Origin: Perlabentimonas gracilis
GTDB lineage: Bacteria > Bacteroidota > Bacteroidia > Bacteroidales > Tenuifilaceae
DNA: 64,000 nt
Assembly (NCBI RefSeq): GCF_011174675.1
Contig: NZ_JAANIG010000016.1
Span: 1-64,000, forward strand
Direction: 5' to 3'
Part shown: piece after piece, positions 35,566 to 44,037 of the stretch
Layout: every line of letters starts with the position of its first letter
How positions within the stretch are numbered: the stretch's first letter is position 1
The notes under the pieces: model-generated
Seen by the model: only the letters and a program-made list of their open reading frames with translations
Told to the model about the DNA's origin: nothing
The model's database searches: none
Position numbers and translations under genes: made by a program

Positions 35566-36021
35566 ATGAAAGAGATGAAACTAAGCGTAAGCGCTATAGA
35601 GAATGGTACGGTAATCGATCATATCCCAGCACAAAATTTATTCAAGGTCATATCTATACTTGGTTTAGAGAGAATAGATAACCTGATTACATTTGGAACC
35701 AATATGGAAAGCCAAAGGCTTGGCCAAAAGGCTATTATTAAGATAGCTAACAAGTTTTTTGAGCGTGACGAGATTAATAGGATTGCCCTAGTTGCTCCCC
35801 ATGCCAAGCTAAATATTATTAAAGATTTTAATGTTGTTGAGAAACAGGTTGTTGAGGTTCCCGAGAGCATAACGGGTATTGTGAAATGCGTAAATCCGAA
35901 ATGCATCACCAATGTGGAAGCCATTAAAACAAAATTTAATGTCATCGATAAGCAGTCAGTGGCTTTAAAGTGCCACTACTGTGAGAAAATTACCGACCAG
36001 GAGCATATGGTTTATTTGTAG
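35566..36021 (+). CDS. pyrI: aspartate carbamoyltransferase, regulatory chain
   Basis: 151 residues. The N-terminal allosteric domain (IENGTVIDHIPAQNLFKVISILGL) binds nucleotides. The C-terminal zinc domain has the four-Cys set CVNPKCITN and CHYCEKI that contacts PyrB. It implies a class B, CTP-regulated dodecameric enzyme. MKLSVSAI (35575) is an alternative start. A terminator follows 5 nt after the stop. Confidence 0.97.
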   Translation: MKEMKLSVSAIENGTVIDHIPAQNLFKVISILGLERIDNLITFGTNMESQRLGQKAIIKIANKFFERDEINRIALVAPHAKLNIIKDFNVVEKQVVEVPESITGIVKCVNPKCITNVEAIKTKFNVIDKQSVALKCHYCEKITDQEHMVYL

Positions 36022-36025
36022 GATG

Positions 36026-36057
36026 AAAAAAACCCGAGTACTGCTCGGGTTTTTTTA
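36026..36057 (+). terminator. intrinsic terminator after pyrBI
   Basis: AACCCGAG (36031-36038) with CTCGGGTT (36044-36051), flanked by an A-run and a T-run, so it may also stop the convergent DUF4293 gene. Confidence 0.92.
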
Positions 36058-36081
36058 TTTTACTATTCAGTCAAGCTATAT

Positions 36082-36543
36082 TTACCGCAATCTATCTAGG
36101 CTCCGAACCAATGCCTCATCGCGGGCAATTGCTCTAAGGGCAAGGAAAACTAAAATTGCAGCTGCAAGCGGGAACATAAATATTATGGAGTAGGAGGTAG
36201 CCCCATCAACCATCGACTGAGCTGATCGAACATAGTAGTACATCAAGCCCATGAGCCCTAGGAGTAAAACAATATTTACTACGCTTAGCCGAATTTGCAG
36301 CATCCTTTTCTTAAATAGAAAAATGGTTGCCACGCAAAGCCCTAAGCATAATCCTATTAAAATGGACATGGGCATAGAGCCAAACTCAGGAGCAGAATCG
36401 CTATTTCCAATCAGACCCTTAAACCCTAACTCGTAAATTGTTCCATCAGCAGTGCCAATAATATGCGCAACGGGCATAAAAACTACGAATACCATTAGGA
36501 TGGTAGCAATAAGAAGGAATACGGTTTGAATCCTTTGAATCAT
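36082..36543 (-). CDS. DUF4293 membrane protein
   Basis: 153 residues with four transmembrane helices (about 7-27, 58-77, 84-103, 118-138). The N-terminal MIQRIQTVFLLIATILM is the hallmark of DUF4293, a Bacteroidota-specific family of unknown role. It lies 11 nt downstream of the prohibitin-like gene on the same strand and is likely co-transcribed. Convergent with pyrI. Confidence 0.88.
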   Translation of the reverse strand: MIQRIQTVFLLIATILMVFVVFMPVAHIIGTADGTIYELGFKGLIGNSDSAPEFGSMPMSILIGLCLGLCVATIFLFKKRMLQIRLSVVNIVLLLGLMGLMYYYVRSAQSMVDGATSYSIIFMFPLAAAILVFLALRAIARDEALVRSLDRLR

Positions 36544-36554
36544 AAAAAAAATAT

Positions 36555-37370
36555 TTAGTTACCGCCAAGAATAATTGGTAGCCCATCCTTTCCGCTACCC
36601 ACAACAATAACTTTGGTATTGGGCGAGTTTGCGAGCGCTGCAGTGGCTTCAATCCCTCTCATCTTAAGCAGGTTGGTTGTTAAGCTGTTGTTGATTATCT
36701 GGTTAGCACGCGATTCACCTTCGGCAGCAATGCGCCTACGTTCTGCTTCGCTTTTTTCCCTTTCAAGCTTAAACTGATACGCTAAAAACTCTTGCTCTTG
36801 GGTTAGCTTACTCTCAATGGCTTGTTGAATCTGGGCAGGTAGATTTATACTCCTAATTAGCAACGCCCTCATATCGATGTAGTTGCTGGTTAAAATCTTG
36901 TTTGTCTCCTCAATAATGGTTTGCTCCACTTCGCTACGTTTGGTCGAGTAGATCTCCTCGGCGGTAAAACGTCCTGTAACCTGCCTAACCGATGAGCGAA
37001 CCTCTGGGATTACTAGCTGATTTATGTAGTACTTGCCAAAAACCTCATGGAGGAAACCAATCTTATCGTAAATAGGGTTAAACCTAACGGATATGTCAAT
37101 AATTACCTTAAGGCCATTCTTATCGAGCACATCCATGGTTTCCTCGGCTTTTTGCTCCTTTACATCGTATACGTGCAGGTCGTTCCAGGGCGCAATAATG
37201 TAAAATCCTGGGATTTTGATATCCTCCTTGTCTAGTCCACTGGTAAAAGGTCTGAAGATGATAGCACGTTCGCCGGGTTGGATAATATGGAACATACGGC
37301 TACTGAAAAGTAGCAGAACGATTAGGGCAACCACCCCAATGATAATAATGATTTGCTTGTTTTGTTTCAT
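36555..37370 (-). CDS. prohibitin-like SPFH/Band 7 membrane protein
   Basis: About 271 residues from MKQNKQIIIIIGVVALIVLLL, one N-terminal membrane anchor starting eight codons inside the longest frame. The SPFH domain is about 25-200 (GERAIIFRPFTSGLDKEDIKIPGFYIIAPWNDLHVYD; FNPIYDKIGFLHEVFGKYY). It is followed by a charged helix EFLAYQFKLEREKSEAERRRIAAEG typical of prohibitins. Family members form ring scaffolds and often modulate membrane proteases. A partner protease gene is not adjacent. Confidence 0.92.
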   Translation of the reverse strand: MKQNKQIIIIIGVVALIVLLLFSSRMFHIIQPGERAIIFRPFTSGLDKEDIKIPGFYIIAPWNDLHVYDVKEQKAEETMDVLDKNGLKVIIDISVRFNPIYDKIGFLHEVFGKYYINQLVIPEVRSSVRQVTGRFTAEEIYSTKRSEVEQTIIEETNKILTSNYIDMRALLIRSINLPAQIQQAIESKLTQEQEFLAYQFKLEREKSEAERRRIAAEGESRANQIINNSLTTNLLKMRGIEATAALANSPNTKVIVVGSGKDGLPIILGGN

Positions 37371-37538
37371 TGTGATATTGTTTTTAGGTTTCAAAATTAA
37401 TTCAGTGTTTAACCCTACAAAGATATGATATTTGATTAGAATAGAGGTGTGCGAATAGCTATCTTACCCTCATCTACGTAAGTGGCTGATAATGCTGTTA
37501 TAGATGGTATCCTAGCGTTTAAAAATTAACTCCTAAAA

Positions 37539-37568
37539 TTTGTTGTTACCGAAATTTATTTACTTTAG
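37539..37568 (+). promoter_or_regulatory. promoter of uridine phosphorylase gene
   Basis: TTTG (37539-37542), 18-nt spacer, TACTTTAG (37561-37568). It is followed by AGGAGGA at 37581-37587, an unusually strong Shine-Dalgarno for this lineage, just before the ATG at 37592. Confidence 0.6.
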
Positions 37569-37591
37569 CAGTGTTAAAATAGGAGGACATT

Positions 37592-38464
37592 ATGAGAATT
37601 ATTGAACCATCAGAGCTGATAATCAACCCGAATGGAAGCATTTTTCATTTGCATTTACGCCCACAGGATGTAGCCGATACCATTCTGCTTGTTGGCGACC
37701 CTGGTAGGGTCGATACTGTTGCTTCGTTTTTCAGTAAGGTTGAGTTCAGCGTTACCAATAGGGAGTTTAAAACCGTAACCGGTTTTTTTAATGATAAGAG
37801 GATAAGTGTTGTGTCAACCGGTATAGGTACCGACAATATCGACATAGTTGTTAATGAGCTGGATGCTCTGGTGAACATCGATTTGCAGACAAGGCAAGAA
37901 AAACCCGAGAAACGACAGCTAACCTTGGTGAGGTTGGGAACATCTGGCGCCCTGCAAGCAGATATTGATGTTGATAGCTTTGTGCTAACAGGTACTGCCA
38001 TAGGTTTCGATGGCCTGCTTAATTTTTATAAGGGTCGTAACCAGGTGAGCGATTTAGTTATGGAGGAAGCCTTTATTAAGCATACCAACTGGAATACCCT
38101 TTGCGCCAAGCCCTACTTTGTCCACTCACACCCCGACTTGGTAGATATGTTTAAGGATATGGCACGCATAGGCATTACCATATCTGCCCCTGGCTTCTAT
38201 GGCCCCCAAGGGCGCGTACTTAGATTACCCCTGGCCGACAGCAGCTTGAACCATAGTATCGAAACATTTGACTTCAGTGGTCAAAAAATCACCAACTTCG
38301 AAATGGAGAGCTCTGCTATCAACGGATTGTCGTTGTTGTTGGGGCATAAATCTGTAACCATGTGCGCTATTATTGCAAACAGGGTAAATAAGACCGCATC
38401 GTCCGATTATAAGCCACATATTAAACGACTAATTGAGCAAACGCTTATCCGTTTAACCCGGTAA
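37592..38464 (+). CDS. uridine phosphorylase-like nucleoside phosphorylase
   Basis: A 290-residue PNP/UDP family enzyme that splits a nucleoside, probably uridine, with phosphate for salvage. Motifs: LLVGDPGRVDTVASFF (phosphate loop), VVSTGIGTDNIDIVVNEL, VRLGTSGALQ, and the ribose-binding TNFEMESSAINGLSLLLGH with the conserved Glu-Met-Glu. The length is somewhat above E. coli Udp (253). Preceded by a strong Shine-Dalgarno and followed after 13 nt by the SirB1-like gene. Confidence 0.92.
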   Translation: MRIIEPSELIINPNGSIFHLHLRPQDVADTILLVGDPGRVDTVASFFSKVEFSVTNREFKTVTGFFNDKRISVVSTGIGTDNIDIVVNELDALVNIDLQTRQEKPEKRQLTLVRLGTSGALQADIDVDSFVLTGTAIGFDGLLNFYKGRNQVSDLVMEEAFIKHTNWNTLCAKPYFVHSHPDLVDMFKDMARIGITISAPGFYGPQGRVLRLPLADSSLNHSIETFDFSGQKITNFEMESSAINGLSLLLGHKSVTMCAIIANRVNKTASSDYKPHIKRLIEQTLIRLTR

Positions 38465-38477
38465 AAACCGCTAGCGA

Positions 38478-39350
38478 ATGAGGCCCAAAGAGTTTGCCGC
38501 TCTTGTTTCCTTACTAGAGGATCCCGATCAGGAGGTGTATAAGTCTATCTCCAACAAGTTGGTAACCGAAGGCATACCTTTGGTGCCATTGCTTGAGCAG
38601 GCTTGGGAAGTTTCCGATAGCGACATACTGCAGAGTCGAGTGGAGGATATTCTCCATAAAATTCAGCTAAACACCGCCAAACGAAACTTGGCTGACTGGG
38701 TAGCCACAGGATGTAGCGACTTGCTTGCAGGTGCAGTATATGTAGCTCAGTATCAGTACCCCGATATTGAGTACGAGGTTGTTGAAAGCTACATCGATAA
38801 GCTTAAGCAAAAGGTATGGATGGAGCTGAACGAGAGCCTAACGGCTCTTGAAAAGGTGAAGGTGCTTAACCATATCCTGTTCGCTTCATGTGGGTTTGCA
38901 GGCAATGCCGATAACTTTTTTGCACCCCAAAACCATTTCATCAATCAGCTTATTGAGACCAAAAAGGGTGGCCCAGTGCTCATCTCAATCTTTTACTCGC
39001 TTGTAGCTCAACGCCTTGGGTTGCCAATATATCCGGTAAGCCTTCCTCGAAACTTTTTGGTAGCCTATAAGAACAGGTACGGACATACTGCTGGTGGGGG
39101 TGAGGTTGAGCAATCCATCCTCTTCTACATTAATCCATTTAACCAAGGCTCTGTGCTAGCCCGGAAAGATATTGAGCAGTTCCTCTCGCAGAATAAGATA
39201 CCACCTAAGGAGGAATACTTTTTACCCTGCACAAATTGCAGCGCCATATCCCAGCTTTTGGGGAGCTTACTTTTGTCGTTTCAAAAATTGGGGCAAACCA
39301 GTAAGATTGATGATTTGAAGTTGTTGCTCGATATTCTGCATAAGCAGTAG
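38478..39350 (+). CDS. SirB1-like protein with transglutaminase-like domain
   Basis: 290 residues. An N-terminal helical part (about 1-90) precedes a Transglut_core2/SirB1-type domain of about 95-260 (VKVLNHILFASCGFAGNADNFFAPQNHFINQLIETKKGGPVLISIFYSLVAQRLGLPIYPVSLPRNFLVAY overall pattern, quoted here only in part: KKGGPVLISIFY and RLGLPIYPVSLP). A catalytic Cys is replaced by Val in the usual G-x-x-C/S-LS position, so it may not be an active enzyme. Probably co-transcribed with the phosphorylase. Its stop touches, with no gap, the stop of the convergent ferredoxin-like gene. Confidence 0.8.
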   Translation: MRPKEFAALVSLLEDPDQEVYKSISNKLVTEGIPLVPLLEQAWEVSDSDILQSRVEDILHKIQLNTAKRNLADWVATGCSDLLAGAVYVAQYQYPDIEYEVVESYIDKLKQKVWMELNESLTALEKVKVLNHILFASCGFAGNADNFFAPQNHFINQLIETKKGGPVLISIFYSLVAQRLGLPIYPVSLPRNFLVAYKNRYGHTAGGGEVEQSILFYINPFNQGSVLARKDIEQFLSQNKIPPKEEYFLPCTNCSAISQLLGSLLLSFQKLGQTSKIDDLKLLLDILHKQ

Positions 39351-39572
39351 CTAAAAGTCAATCCTGAGCTGCATTCCCTTGGAGTTGATTTTTTCAAGTT
39401 CTACCTCAATCAACTCCATTACAAGCGGCTTACACCTCCCACAACCAGTTGTGGCTCGTGTTAGGTTTTGTACATCCAGTATCGATCTGGCGCCACTCCT
39501 TCTAACCGATGATTTTATCTCGGCAGGGGTAACCGACTTGCATTGGCAAATAAACTTTGAAACCTTGTGCAT
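39351..39572 (-). CDS. BFD-like [2Fe-2S]-binding protein
   Basis: 73 residues with the BFD cysteine pattern C-x-C (FICQCKSV) and C-x-x-C (TGCGRCKP), 30-odd residues apart, which ligates one [2Fe-2S] cluster. Relatives are bacterioferritin-associated ferredoxin and the BFD modules of nitrite reductase and NifU. No bacterioferritin gene is adjacent, so the electron partner is unknown. Probably monocistronic. Confidence 0.85.
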   Translation of the reverse strand: MHKVSKFICQCKSVTPAEIKSSVRRSGARSILDVQNLTRATTGCGRCKPLVMELIEVELEKINSKGMQLRIDF

Positions 39573-39649
39573 GGTGTAACGAATGTTTGCTGTTTACAGG
39601 ATGCAAGTATAGTAAATACATTTGTAGAGTAAAAAATAAGCCGAAATCT

Positions 39650-39680
39650 TTTGTGTAATAGTGAAAAAGATGTACTTTTG
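39650..39680 (+). promoter_or_regulatory. promoter of rpsF-rpsR-rplI
   Basis: TTTG (39650-39653), 19-nt spacer, TACTTTTG (39673-39680): a perfect match, 37 nt before the S6 start codon. Confidence 0.88.
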
Positions 39681-39717
39681 CGGGCTAATTATAAACATTA
39701 ACCAAATCGTTTAAACT

Positions 39718-40068
39718 ATGTTAAATCAGTACGAAACCGTTTTCATAGCTACTCCCGTTTTGTCTGAGGCCCAGATGAAGGAAGCGGTTGACAAGTTCAA
39801 AGGTGTAATCACCGGCAATGGCGGTGAAATAGTACACGAAGAGAACTGGGGACTAAAGAAATTGGCCTACCCCATTCAGAAAAAATCCACAGGATTTTAC
39901 TACCTCATTGAGTTTAAGGCTCCTGGCGATCTGATCGACAAACTAGAAATTCAGTACCGTCGTGACGAGCGCGTTATTCGTTTCTTAACCTTCCGTATGG
40001 ATAAGCATTCTGTTGAGTATGCCCAGAAGAAGAGATCAAAGGTTGAACAACAAAAGAAGGAGGAGTAA
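39718..40068 (+). CDS. rpsF: 30S ribosomal protein S6
   Basis: 116 residues with the S6 fold: N-terminal [18 protein letters not shown], the central [22 protein letters not shown], and a basic C-terminal tail. It binds 16S rRNA with S18, encoded 3 nt downstream. First gene of the classic S6-S18-L9 operon. Confidence 0.98.
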   Translation: MLNQYETVFIATPVLSEAQMKEAVDKFKGVITGNGGEIVHEENWGLKKLAYPIQKKSTGFYYLIEFKAPGDLIDKLEIQYRRDERVIRFLTFRMDKHSVEYAQKKRSKVEQQKKEE

Positions 40069-40071
40069 AAC

Positions 40072-40341
40072 ATGGCACAGAATCAGAGCGAAATTAGATA
40101 TCTTACACCCCCAACCGTAGATATCAAGAAGAAGAAGTACTGCCGTTTCAAGAAGAATGGTATTAAGTACATTGATTATAAAGATCCTGAATTTCTTAAG
40201 AAGTTCCTAAACGAGCAAGGTCGTATCCTGCCTCGTCGCCTTACCGGAACCTCGCTTAAGTATCAGCGTAAAGTTGCCACCGCTGTGAAAAGGGCACGCC
40301 ATTTGGCATTGCTGCCATTTGTAACCGATTTGTTGAAATAA
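40072..40341 (+). CDS. rpsR: 30S ribosomal protein S18
   Basis: 89 residues, with [27 protein letters not shown] and the conserved [20 protein letters not shown] region. The S6 partner; its gene lies between rpsF and rplI with short spacers. Confidence 0.98.
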   Translation: MAQNQSEIRYLTPPTVDIKKKKYCRFKKNGIKYIDYKDPEFLKKFLNEQGRILPRRLTGTSLKYQRKVATAVKRARHLALLPFVTDLLK

Positions 40342-40359
40342 ACTCTGGAGAACAAAGCG

Positions 40360-40806
40360 ATGGAAATTATACTAAAACAAGACGTAGCCACACTTGGCCA
40401 CAAAGACGATATCATCACTGTAAAGGATGGTTATGCACGCAATTACCTTATACCACAGGGTTATGCAACTGCTGCCACCGAGTCGGCAAAGAAAGTTTTA
40501 GCCGAGAACATTCGCCAGCGAGCTCACAAAGAGGCTAAAATTAAGGGCGATGCTGAAGCCATTGCTCAAAAGCTCGAAGGGCTTAAGCTTACCATTGGCG
40601 CAAAAACTAGCACCACTGGAAAAATCTTTGGTTCGGTTAACACTATTCAGATAGCTGAGTCGTTGAAGGAGAAAGGCTTCGATATCGATAGAAAAGTTAT
40701 CCTTATCAAGGAGGAGCAGATTAAAGAGGTTGGCTCTTACACTGCCGAAATTAAGCTTCACCGTGAGGTGAAAGTTAGCATTGAGTTTGAAGTTGTAGCG
40801 GAGTAA
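40360..40806 (+). CDS. rplI: 50S ribosomal protein L9
   Basis: 148 residues. The N-domain MEIILKQDVATLGHKDDIITVKDGYARNYLIP binds 23S rRNA, followed by the long connecting helix and the C-terminal domain (KIFGSVNTIQIAESL). Last gene of the operon, with a 13-bp terminator 21 nt after the stop. Confidence 0.98.
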   Translation: MEIILKQDVATLGHKDDIITVKDGYARNYLIPQGYATAATESAKKVLAENIRQRAHKEAKIKGDAEAIAQKLEGLKLTIGAKTSTTGKIFGSVNTIQIAESLKEKGFDIDRKVILIKEEQIKEVGSYTAEIKLHREVKVSIEFEVVAE

Positions 40807-40827
40807 TCGCTGTAACTTTTACATAAC

Positions 40828-40857
40828 AAAAAAGGCCTCGGATTCGAGGCCTTTTTT
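40828..40857 (+). terminator. terminator between rplI and convergent ridA
   Basis: A 13-bp perfect stem AAAAAAGGCCTCG/CGAGGCCTTTTTT with loop GATT. The A-run and T-run make it active in both directions. Confidence 0.95.
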
Positions 40858-40874
40858 GTTTGATAAACCGTTCG

Positions 40875-41252
40875 TTATCGAACAGCAATAGCTTCTATTT
40901 CAACAAGTACACCTAGGGGAAGTTTTACCACTCCGTATGCAGCTCGCGCAGGCATTTTCTCGGTAAAGTACTTGGCGTAAACCTCGTTCATGGGAACAAA
41001 ATTGTCCATGTCGTTGAGTAGGCAGGTAGTTTTTACAACATTCTCGTAGCCAAGTCCAGCTTCTGCCAGGATGGCGCCCATATTCTTGAGAACCTGCTCG
41101 GTTTGCTCAGCAATACCACCCTCAATAATTTTCCCAGTTTCGGGTACAACAGGAATTTGACCCGAAATGAATACTAGTCCACCTGCTTCAACGGCTTGGC
41201 TATATGGGCCTACCGCTTTAGGTGCTTTTTCGGTATTAATTATTTTCTTCAT
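40875..41252 (-). CDS. ridA: RidA-family enamine/imine deaminase
   Basis: 125 residues with the YjgF/YER057c/UK114 signature: APKAVGPYSQAVEAGGLVFISGQIP at the N-terminus, the catalytic Arg in MPARAAYGVVKLP, and VEIEAIAV at the end. It hydrolyses reactive 2-aminoacrylate-type intermediates from PLP enzymes. Lies 32 nt after the lptD-like gene on the same strand. Confidence 0.95.
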   Translation of the reverse strand: MKKIINTEKAPKAVGPYSQAVEAGGLVFISGQIPVVPETGKIIEGGIAEQTEQVLKNMGAILAEAGLGYENVVKTTCLLNDMDNFVPMNEVYAKYFTEKMPARAAYGVVKLPLGVLVEIEAIAVR

Positions 41253-41284
41253 ACTAATTAATTGTTTGGGGTTTAAGAAATATA

Positions 41285-44008
41285 CTATCTATCGTAATGG
41301 CTTTGACGACGAGAGAGCTTAAGATCTCGAAGCGTACCCGATTTAACGTTAATTTTAAAGCTAAAACTCCTTAGGTATCCCAGGGGTACAACCGAAAGGC
41401 TCATCTCCCAGCAATGCAGGTCTCTAAAAAAGTTGAGCGAAGTGGTGGTTAGCTTCTTGCCTTTAAAGTCGTACCCCGAGCGGAAGCCAATCTTCCATTT
41501 GGGCGAAAGGCTAACATCGCCTGAAAAAGAAAGCGTTTGGGTTGTAACAGGTTCAAGCCGCTGTTTAGCGTATGAAAAGGAGTAGTCGAACCGCATATTC
41601 CAAGGTACATCAAAGTCAACGTAGTCGCTATCGATATACCCTGTGCCTATGCTTTCGCCAAACATAGGATTGTCCATATCTCCTCCCATCGGCATGCCGT
41701 CTAAACCTCCCCGCATGTCCCCCCTGTGAGCATCGAGACTACCTCCGTGGCCACCCGATCCACCGCCACCTTCGCCCCCACTTAGCGAGAAGCTCACACC
41801 AGCACGAAAACTTGTTAGCCTAAATAACTGACGGTTAAGGTCAAACTGAAACTCTTTAACTTTATTACCTCGCTCATCAAGGCCATATGGATCGAGAGTT
41901 CCAGAAAAGTTGATGTTAAACATTTCGAAGAGGGTGGTGCGGGCAGTTACGGAAACTGGGCTCCAGTTTATGGAGTCGGCAAGCATATTATATCCGGTGT
42001 TGAGGTTAAAGCTTTCAAGAAGTTTTATTTTTCGAGTGTTAGAGGTCGTGTCCTTGTCGCTAAGTACCTTCATCTCAACATTATTGGTAAGTCCAAAGCT
42101 TACTACCCCACTTTTGCCCTTGCCGGGACTACCAAAGAGGGCTCCCTGAAAGATTGAGTATTCATGCTCGCGGGTGCCAGCCGAGTCAGCTTGCACAGTC
42201 TCATAAAAGCCATACTTGGCCTCGCTAAAATCGGGCCTGTACGAGAGTGATACGTTGGGAGTCATTACGTGCCTAATGGCTTGTACTTTCGATGTTGATC
42301 GAAAATTGTACATTCCATAAAGTTTGGTGCTTGCCGATACCGATGAGTTGTACTGGTAGGCTCGTTTAAAACCCTGAACATCTTCGGTTACAATTTTCTG
42401 CTCCTCCTGATCCCAGCGTTTGGTTATTGTTTTGGTGTACCAGCTCTCGTTGTAGCTTACCGAGGGGCTAACTGTGATGTAGTTAAGCACATTGAATGAG
42501 GTTGATATGGGAATTCGATGCTGCATTCCGTTCCTCATCTTTTCAAATGTACTTAGCGATAGGATGGAGTCAGTTCGGGTATTTACTGAGTTGTCGAGGT
42601 TACCACTGTACGATAATCCAATCTTTTCGTACCATGCCGGAGCGCCAATATTGTTCTTGCGCTTAAATGGATATATTCGGTTCATGTTCAGCGCCATCTT
42701 TGGGAAGCCAATGTTGATCGTGCTATCCCGGTTGTTTTGCGAGTGGTTCATCGATGCGGTCATGCTGAAGGGTGTTCCTGGCCAAACCTTTGAATAGGAA
42801 ACGCTTGATGAGATAGAGTTGGTTAGGAAGTTATCAACGCTTTGTGCATTGTAACGGTTATGGCTTGGCGATCCCAGGTTTAGCCTTGCCTGAAATGTAG
42901 AGTTAGGGTTAGCCTTAGGATCTTGGCTGTGGCTCCATCTTAGCCAGTACGACTGATCCTTCATGTAGTCGGGGTACCCCTTTTCGCCCAGTATATTCTG
43001 CGAAAAATCGAAAGCAAAGCTGCCTGAGTATCTATAACGCTTACGGTAAGAGGTAAGAAAGTTGGTTGCCCATGATCCTTTTGAGTAAATGTTCCCTGTT
43101 ACTTTAAGGTCAAAGTAATCACTCAGCCCAAGGTACATCCCCCCGCCACGTAGGAAAAAGCCTCGCTGAGCCTCCTCGCCGTACTCTGGCATCACAATTC
43201 CCGAGGAGCGTCCTTTCTTGCTGGGGAAAAAGCCAAAGGGGAGAATTAATGGGAATGGAACATCCTCAATAACTAGGAAGGCTGGCCCAGTAATCAACTT
43301 GTCGTTAGGGAGGAGCTTTGCTTTTGAGATGGAGATGTAGAAGTGCGGCTCCTCATGATCGCACGTGGTGTACTTTCCACCCATTACATTTATCGACTTG
43401 TCGGGCATAAGCTTGGTGTCGTGGCTATGCAAAAAGCCATCGGCCTCCTCGGTAATTACCCCATATATCTTAGCCTTTTGGGTATCGAAGTTGTAGCGCA
43501 TGCTCTCCATATTAAACACCTGTTCCCCCTCTTTAAATACTGGTTTACCAATAATATTCCCAGTGGAGTCAGGTCTTCCCCTTGCAAATACAATGCTGCT
43601 TTCCATATCGTACTCTATGTATGCCGCAGTTAGCTCCATACGTTGGTACTTTACCTTAGCATCGCCCCATAGGTATACCTTCTTCCCATCGATGGAGTAG
43701 AGGAGCGAGTCCTTGGCCTCTTTAAAAATGGGATCGTCGATGGGCGATTTGGTTTTAGGTTTTAGGGTATCGGCTGCTATGGTTACCGAATCCTTAGGAA
43801 GAGTTAACGAGTCGGTACTTATACTAAGGGTATCTGTTGGTATGGTTGTTGTGTCGGGCGATTGTGCAGAATAATTGCTAAGATTAGCGGCTAGTGTGTT
43901 TGGATAAACGTAGTTAGTCGCTAAAAAAGAAAGAAATAAAAAAAGAGTTGCTCTCAAATGCAATTTTAGTGCTATTTTTGTGGGATAATACTTAGAAATC
44001 GAGCTCAA
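41285..44008 (-). CDS. LptD/OstA-like outer-membrane LPS assembly protein
   Basis: 907 residues with an N-terminal signal sequence (about 20-40), an OstA-like periplasmic domain of about 90-250 (SPIDDPIFKEAKDSLLYSIDGKKVYLWGDAKVKYQ; quoted in part as GKKVYLWGDAKVKYQ), and a long barrel part rich in alternating aromatic strands. This is the Bacteroidota form of LptD, expected to insert lipopolysaccharide into the outer leaflet. An unusual Gly/His/Met-rich low-complexity stretch sits at about 740-790. Divergent from the amidase gene with only 29 nt between start codons, so its 5' end overlaps the amidase promoter region (a TATTTTTG box at 43973-43980). Confidence 0.85.
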   Translation of the reverse strand: MSSISKYYPTKIALKLHLRATLFLFLSFLATNYVYPNTLAANLSNYSAQSPDTTTIPTDTLSISTDSLTLPKDSVTIAADTLKPKTKSPIDDPIFKEAKDSLLYSIDGKKVYLWGDAKVKYQRMELTAAYIEYDMESSIVFARGRPDSTGNIIGKPVFKEGEQVFNMESMRYNFDTQKAKIYGVITEEADGFLHSHDTKLMPDKSINVMGGKYTTCDHEEPHFYISISKAKLLPNDKLITGPAFLVIEDVPFPLILPFGFFPSKKGRSSGIVMPEYGEEAQRGFFLRGGGMYLGLSDYFDLKVTGNIYSKGSWATNFLTSYRKRYRYSGSFAFDFSQNILGEKGYPDYMKDQSYWLRWSHSQDPKANPNSTFQARLNLGSPSHNRYNAQSVDNFLTNSISSSVSYSKVWPGTPFSMTASMNHSQNNRDSTINIGFPKMALNMNRIYPFKRKNNIGAPAWYEKIGLSYSGNLDNSVNTRTDSILSLSTFEKMRNGMQHRIPISTSFNVLNYITVSPSVSYNESWYTKTITKRWDQEEQKIVTEDVQGFKRAYQYNSSVSASTKLYGMYNFRSTSKVQAIRHVMTPNVSLSYRPDFSEAKYGFYETVQADSAGTREHEYSIFQGALFGSPGKGKSGVVSFGLTNNVEMKVLSDKDTTSNTRKIKLLESFNLNTGYNMLADSINWSPVSVTARTTLFEMFNINFSGTLDPYGLDERGNKVKEFQFDLNRQLFRLTSFRAGVSFSLSGGEGGGGSGGHGGSLDAHRGDMRGGLDGMPMGGDMDNPMFGESIGTGYIDSDYVDFDVPWNMRFDYSFSYAKQRLEPVTTQTLSFSGDVSLSPKWKIGFRSGYDFKGKKLTTTSLNFFRDLHCWEMSLSVVPLGYLRSFSFKINVKSGTLRDLKLSRRQSHYDR

Positions 44009-44037
44009 AACTACTAAAAAAAAGAATCTTTGAGCAT

